In this document: positions 5,516-9,346 of the stretch, one piece after another
How positions within the stretch are numbered: the stretch's first letter is position 1
Layout: the number at the start of each line of letters is the position of its first letter
DNA from: Armatimonadota bacterium
Lineage (GTDB): Bacteria; Armatimonadota; Zipacnadia; Zipacnadales; UBA11051
Assembly: GCA_003542955.1 (NCBI GenBank)
Contig: DPJP01000382.1
Location: 12,145-21,490, forward strand
Direction of reading: 5' to 3'
DNA: 9,346 bases
Made by a program: the position numbers and the translations under genes
Notes under the pieces: model-generated
Told to the model about the DNA's origin: nothing
The model's input: only the letters and a program-made list of their open reading frames with translations
Databases searched by the model: none

Positions 5516-7717
5516 CTATCCCCTGCCGCGTCCCGCCGGCGGCTCCGGCGCTACCTCCGGCCGTGCATACCACAGGTTGAGGAATGCGTTGGCATCCGGT
5601 CGCTGCCGGAATATGTGCCAGAACAGCCGCCACACCTCGTCATTGTGCCTGCTCAGGCCCACCCAGTAGCTCGATGCATTCGCCGGCGTACGCTCCCCCT
5701 CCCCGCTCACGCGATCCGCAAAGGTCGGCGCTTCCAGCGAACCATCCCATATCTGGTCGAGCAACGTGTGGCTGAACCGCTGCATCTGCTCGTCGGTGAA
5801 CACGACACCCCGGTTGGCCGCCTCGATGCAGAAGCTCAACGACAGCCCTCCGTGCCCGAAGTCGTCAGAGCCCTCAGAGAGGCCTTCCACCTCATCCGCG
5901 TAGGCGAATGTATAGGCATCACCGGTCTCGCGCGCCTTTGAGAGGAAGAAGCGCGCCATCCGCTCCGCTCTGTCACGGTATTCGGAGGCCAACGGCTCAT
6001 CCACCAGAGCCGACATCACCAGATACGTCCGCCCCAGCGCCAGGTACTGGTTATGCGGCTGTGGCTTGACCGTCCTCGGGATGTCTCCCGGCGCAATCCG
6101 CCGCAGGTAGGGGTTGGCGACAATCGGGTCCCACTTGATGAAGCCCATATCGTCGCCGACTTCCACCCAGCAATGCTCCCACTTCTTCAGGAAGTGCTCG
6201 CATAGCAGCTTCGCGTACTCATCGGCCTTCTCACCGTAGGTGGCCGCAAGCGCATCATCTGAGCGCACCGTCTCGACAAACAGCGCGATGGGGTAGGTAA
6301 TCATGCCGTCATGGACGGTCCACTCCAGGGGCAGCACCGGCTCAGTGCGCACCTTGAACTTGTCCCCGGCCGCCACATTGCCGCTGATGGTGAACTTGAT
6401 GCCGGGAATCTGGGCGATCTCCGCGCCGGAGGTGTATGGCACATCCTTCGCGACAATCCGCGCGCCGTTGAGGTCCACGACATCGAACTTGCTCTTCTCG
6501 GTGAACTGGATGTAGTACGTGTGGCCGGTGACCTCGGTGTTCTTCCGCGTCCTGACCAGATCCGGCTCGATGCGCCCGGCGCCCTTGTTGCCTTCCTCCG
6601 GGCTCGGCCACCCCAGCGCATCGGAGTACTCGATAGTGCGCCAGCCCAGGTAGCCGTCTTTGTCGGGGTCTGAGAGGCTCTTGATCATCCGGTCGAAGTG
6701 GTCGACGATCTTGTCCAGCCAGTAGGCGTCGCCGGAGGCCCGGTAGGCGCGGATGTACATGAGCAGCCGCGCCGCTTCACCCCATCCCAGCTCGCTCGAG
6801 TCCGCGCTTGCCGAATCGCCCCTGCCGCCCCGGTAGGCCGCATCGTAGGCTTTCAGGTCCTGCATCGCCTGCTCGATCGTGGGGATGACCTGCCCGAGGG
6901 CATCCGCATCGGGCGCGGGGTTCTCGAGGAGAGCCTGCACGACGTTCCCGACGATGGCCGCGGCGAATTCCACGCCATCCGCCGCCATCTGCGCAAGCGG
7001 CGCCGTCGCCCATACGGCCTTGCCCGCTCCGTATTCGTTGTACGTGGCGAGCACCACGGGCTCGGGTGTCTGCGTGTCATCCTTCGCGGGCGGCACGCCT
7101 GTCAAGAGCGGGCGGGAACCGGTCTCGCGGAAGTAGTACAGGCCCGCGCACGGGTACGGCTTCCCGTTCGGCTGTTTGGGCATCTCAAGCACCGTGCCGG
7201 TCTCCGCGCCCTCGGTCAGCGCCGGGCCGCTCGTGACGCGGACCTTCTCGATCTCGATGCCGGGTGATCCCATCACTCCTGCCCCGGTCGCCGGGAGAAT
7301 GCCGCTACGGCACGCGCCGTCCTCCAGGTAGACGATCCGCCAGGCGAACTTCCCCTTCACATACCGGTCCTCGCCGCTCTGATCCACCGCGGTCGCCGCA
7401 TAGTAGCCGTCCAGCAGCAGCCACCCGCCGGCGCCCACATACCGCTGCAATGCGGCCAACCCGCCCTCCGTCAGCGCGATGACGTTGGGCACGTACAGCC
7501 CGCTCAGTTGTGACATCGTCGCCACATTGGCCAGTTCCGTGGTCTTGCACAGCACGACGTCAAGCCCGGCGTCGCGCATGGCGAGGACCCACGGGTTCTC
7601 TGCGTCCACGGCAGCGTTCTCATCCCCGCCATAGGCCAGGTAGCCCACCGTCGCGGCCTGTGTCGCCGCGCACAGCAGGCCAAGCATCAACAGCACGAAG
7701 ACCGGTCGCATCAGCAC
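5516..7717 (-). CDS. Large secreted protein: amidotransferase-like domain plus (alpha/alpha)-barrel-like domain with beta insert
   Basis: About 733 residues. A Sec signal peptide (MRPVFVLLMLGLLCAATQA) points to export. Residues about 22-265 resemble the class I glutamine-amidotransferase / ThuA-like fold (GYLAYGG, YVGAGGWLLLDG, YGAGKAVWATAPLAQ) with no evident catalytic Cys-His-Glu set. From about 280 to 715 the sequence is helical and aromatic-rich, with NQYLALGRTYLVM and DKDGYLGW stretches like (alpha/alpha) barrels of polysaccharide lyases and glycoside hydrolases. A beta-rich insert (about 390-460) contains GIKFTISGNVAAGDKFKV. A glycan-degrading role is inference; no family is named with certainty. 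GTG 7717 lies 7 nt after GGAGG (7725-7729); ATG 7711 and GTG 7723 are alternatives. It follows the aldolase gene by about 50 nt, probably in one transcript. Confidence 0.82.
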   Translation of the reverse strand: MLMRPVFVLLMLGLLCAATQAATVGYLAYGGDENAAVDAENPWVLAMRDAGLDVVLCKTTELANVATMSQLSGLYVPNVIALTEGGLAALQRYVGAGGWLLLDGYYAATAVDQSGEDRYVKGKFAWRIVYLEDGACRSGILPATGAGVMGSPGIEIEKVRVTSGPALTEGAETGTVLEMPKQPNGKPYPCAGLYYFRETGSRPLLTGVPPAKDDTQTPEPVVLATYNEYGAGKAVWATAPLAQMAADGVEFAAAIVGNVVQALLENPAPDADALGQVIPTIEQAMQDLKAYDAAYRGGRGDSASADSSELGWGEAARLLMYIRAYRASGDAYWLDKIVDHFDRMIKSLSDPDKDGYLGWRTIEYSDALGWPSPEEGNKGAGRIEPDLVRTRKNTEVTGHTYYIQFTEKSKFDVVDLNGARIVAKDVPYTSGAEIAQIPGIKFTISGNVAAGDKFKVRTEPVLPLEWTVHDGMITYPIALFVETVRSDDALAATYGEKADEYAKLLCEHFLKKWEHCWVEVGDDMGFIKWDPIVANPYLRRIAPGDIPRTVKPQPHNQYLALGRTYLVMSALVDEPLASEYRDRAERMARFFLSKARETGDAYTFAYADEVEGLSEGSDDFGHGGLSLSFCIEAANRGVVFTDEQMQRFSHTLLDQIWDGSLEAPTFADRVSGEGERTPANASSYWVGLSRHNDEVWRLFWHIFRQRPDANAFLNLWYARPEVAPEPPAGRGRG

Positions 7718-7770
7718 GTCCACTCCTCCCGGTATACACCCACGCAGTCAGTCTGCCGAGACAGTGCGTC

Positions 7771-8658
7771 TCAGCCGATGTAGTCGCCGGATCGCAACTC
7801 CTGTATGAATGCCCTGCGCGCCTCGTCATCCACGCGCGGCAGCGGCATCCGCGGCCGGCCCACGTCAATGCCCAGCTCATAGAGCCCGATCTTGCACAGG
7901 TCCACCAGCTGAGCACCCATGTTGCGGCAGATGATGTCGTTGGCATGCCCCTGACACTCTGCAGCCCTGTCCCAGTCGCCCCGATCGACGCTCCCGAAGG
8001 CATCGATGAACACATGGGGGATGATGTTGTACCACGAGCCGATGGTGCCCGTGGACCCCATCAGCCTCGAGGGCACCATCATCTCATCGGAGCCAGACAT
8101 GATCAGGAAGTCCTCGCCCTGCTGCCGCCGCATGCACTGCATCAGGAACAGATTGTAGTCGGTGAACTTCAGCCCCGCCACGTGCGGGATCGCCGCCAGC
8201 CGCGCGACAGTCTGCAGGTCGAGGCTGACGCCCGTGCGGCTGGGGATGTGATAGAGCAGCGTGGGTCGCTGTGCGATCTCGGCCAACCTGCGGTAGTGCT
8301 CGACGAGTCCGTCTGCGTTGGGCGTGAAGTAGGCGCCCGGGATGGCCGCGATGGCGTCCGCGCCAACCTCCGCCGCATGCTCGGCCAGCCTGTAGGTCAC
8401 GCGCGGGCTGACGGCCCCGATGTGGGCGATGATGGTTGCGTCGTGCCCCACTGCCTCGACGGTTGCTTCCAGGACGATGCGGCGCTCATCCTCGGACATC
8501 AGCACACCCTCGCCGGTGCCGCCGCAGACGAACAGCCCCTTGCAGCCCCGGTCGATGAGCCATCTGCTCAGTTGCTTCTGCGCATCCGGGTTGATGTCAC
8601 CATGTGCATCAAAGGCAGTGACAACCGCCGGAAAGACACCCCTGTACTGCTCTGTCAT
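7771..8658 (-). CDS. N-acetylneuraminate lyase / dihydrodipicolinate synthase family aldolase
   Basis: A 295-residue class I aldolase of the DapA/NanA superfamily, which cleaves or forms C-C bonds with pyruvate through a Schiff base. Seen: GGTGEG (residues 46-51), YHIPSRTG with Tyr136, and GLKFTD with the Schiff-base Lys164. The C-terminal half (SGSDEMM, GSTGTIGSWYNIIP at 201-214) is closer to N-acetylneuraminate lyase, but Arg141 after the tyrosine is a dihydrodipicolinate-synthase-type residue, so the true substrate (sialic acid, another sugar acid, or aspartate semialdehyde) is open. The neighbour downstream is a secreted, probably glycan-active protein, which favours sugar-acid catabolism. 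ATG 8658 has a GAGAAG Shine-Dalgarno just upstream. Superfamily certain; specificity low. Confidence 0.93.
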   Translation of the reverse strand: MTEQYRGVFPAVVTAFDAHGDINPDAQKQLSRWLIDRGCKGLFVCGGTGEGVLMSEDERRIVLEATVEAVGHDATIIAHIGAVSPRVTYRLAEHAAEVGADAIAAIPGAYFTPNADGLVEHYRRLAEIAQRPTLLYHIPSRTGVSLDLQTVARLAAIPHVAGLKFTDYNLFLMQCMRRQQGEDFLIMSGSDEMMVPSRLMGSTGTIGSWYNIIPHVFIDAFGSVDRGDWDRAAECQGHANDIICRNMGAQLVDLCKIGLYELGIDVGRPRMPLPRVDDEARRAFIQELRSGDYIG

Positions 8659-8811
8659 TGCTTCTCATTCCCCGACTGTCGAGTTGAACTGCTCGTTCGC
8701 GGCGAAGGCGTCGGTAGGTTCACCCGCGTCTGCCGCGGGACCTCCACCCGCCTCCGGCGAGGATTCCCCGTCGTCGACGGGGAACGTCCGGGTGATCGGG
8801 GAGCTGATTGC
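8659..8811. promoter_or_regulatory. Divergent intergenic region with three hairpins
   Basis: The gap between the minus-strand aldolase gene and mutL must hold start signals for both, but no convincing -35/-10 pair is visible. It contains three perfect stems: CCCGCG/CGCGGG (8723-8728 with 8734-8739), CCTC/GAGG (8751-8754 with 8759-8762) and TTCCCCGTC/GACGGGGAA (8764-8772 with 8776-8784). A GGGGAG Shine-Dalgarno for mutL is at 8798-8803. The last hairpin is 13 nt upstream of it. Role unknown. Confidence 0.45.
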
Positions 8812-9346
8812 ATGAGCACGATACACATTCTGCCGGAGGACGTCGCCAACCGTATCGCGGCGGGGGAGGTCGTCGAGCGCCCGGCCAGCATCGTCAAGGA
8901 GCTGGTCGAGAACGCCATCGACGCCGGTGCATCACGCGTTCACGTGCTGCTTCAATCCGGCGGGCGCAAGCTCGTGCGCGTGACCGATGACGGCTGCGGG
9001 ATGAGCCCGGAGGACCTGCGACTGGCAGTCCAGCGCTTCGCCACATCGAAGATATCCGCCGCCGAGGACCTCCACTCGGTCCTCACAATGGGCTTTCGCG
9101 GCGAGGCCCTGCCCAGCATCGGCGCGGTCGCCCAACTCCAGATCACCACCCGCACGGAGCAGGCGACAGAGGCATCCCGCATCGTAGTGCGTGGCGGGGA
9201 ACCCTCGCCAACCCAGACCGTCGCCGCGCCCGTAGGGACCACCGTCGAGGTCACCAACCTCTTCTACAATACGCCGGCACGAGAGAAGTTCCTCTCCACA
9301 ACCGCCACCGAGCGCTCCCACTGTGTCGAGTGGATGCAGCGGCTGG
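8812..9346 (+). CDS. mutL: DNA mismatch repair protein MutL, 5' part
   Basis: MutL links mismatch recognition by MutS to strand incision and excision. Only the first 178 codons are in the window; the frame is open at the end, so the gene continues beyond 9346. The GHKL ATPase domain is plain: ILPEDVANRIAAGEVVERPASIVKELVENAIDAGA with catalytic Glu30 and Mg-binding Asn34 (residues 6-40, quoted in two parts elsewhere), DDGCGM (59-64), FATSKI (76-81), GFRGEALPSIG (94-104) and LFYNTPAR (150-157). The motif before TSKI reads RFATSKI rather than the usual RHATSKI. ATG 8812 has a GGGGAG Shine-Dalgarno 8 nt upstream and gives the normal short N-terminus. It is divergent from the aldolase gene and probably unrelated to it in function. 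Whether the C-terminal endonuclease motif is present cannot be seen. Confidence 0.97.
   Translation, partial: MSTIHILPEDVANRIAAGEVVERPASIVKELVENAIDAGASRVHVLLQSGGRKLVRVTDDGCGMSPEDLRLAVQRFATSKISAAEDLHSVLTMGFRGEALPSIGAVAQLQITTRTEQATEASRIVVRGGEPSPTQTVAAPVGTTVEVTNLFYNTPAREKFLSTTATERSHCVEWMQRL

Noticed and set aside
1..9346. CRISPR arrays, insertion sequences, tRNA or rRNA genes
   Set aside because: No regularly spaced repeats, transposase-like proteins, flanking terminal repeats or tRNA/rRNA signatures were seen on either strand.

Overview
The window is GC-rich, densely coded bacterial chromosomal DNA with no phage, insertion-sequence or CRISPR signatures. The first protein is a type IV pseudopilin-like protein of the DUF1559 / H-X9-DG family. 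Its N-terminal pattern ([32 protein letters not shown], split here only as a description of the class) is common in Armatimonadota and also seen in Planctomycetota and neighbouring groups. The placement in an Armatimonadota-like lineage is an inference from this family and from base composition, not a phylogeny.

Region 1 (1-2623, + strand) is a candidate cobalamin-controlled operon. A clear cobalamin riboswitch (about 20-222) is followed by a structured leader that includes a three-way-junction-like element (286-347). Four closely packed genes follow: a prepilin-like DUF1559 protein, two tandem paralogous single-pass membrane proteins each carrying two zinc ribbons with matching cysteine spacing, and an ATP:corrinoid adenosyltransferase (CobO/BtuR type). 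The last gene explains the riboswitch. The pseudopilin and the two zinc-ribbon proteins between sensor and enzyme are unexpected and are the most novel point in the window.

Region 2 (2624-4793, + strand) is a leucine-biosynthesis transcription unit. It has a near-consensus sigma-70-type promoter (TTGACA, 17 nt, TATAGT) and a complete tRNA-sensing T-box leader with a readable CUC (Leu) specifier, antiterminator bulge and competing terminator hairpin. These precede a full-length 2-isopropylmalate synthase (leuA), which ends at a strong GC-rich hairpin.

Region 3 (4794-5510, + strand) is a stand-alone phosphoribosylanthranilate isomerase (trpF), which converges on region 4 with only 5 nt between stop codons.

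Region 4 (5516-8658, - strand) is a likely two-gene unit: an N-acetylneuraminate lyase / dihydrodipicolinate synthase superfamily aldolase followed by a large secreted protein with an N-terminal glutamine-amidotransferase-like domain and a C-terminal helical (alpha/alpha)-barrel-like region interrupted by a beta-rich insert. Together they suggest breakdown of an extracellular glycan and aldol cleavage of a sugar acid, but the substrate is not visible from the sequence.

Region 5 (8812-9346, + strand) is the 5' part of mutL (DNA mismatch repair), cut by the window end. A hairpin-rich divergent intergenic region (8659-8811) separates it from region 4.
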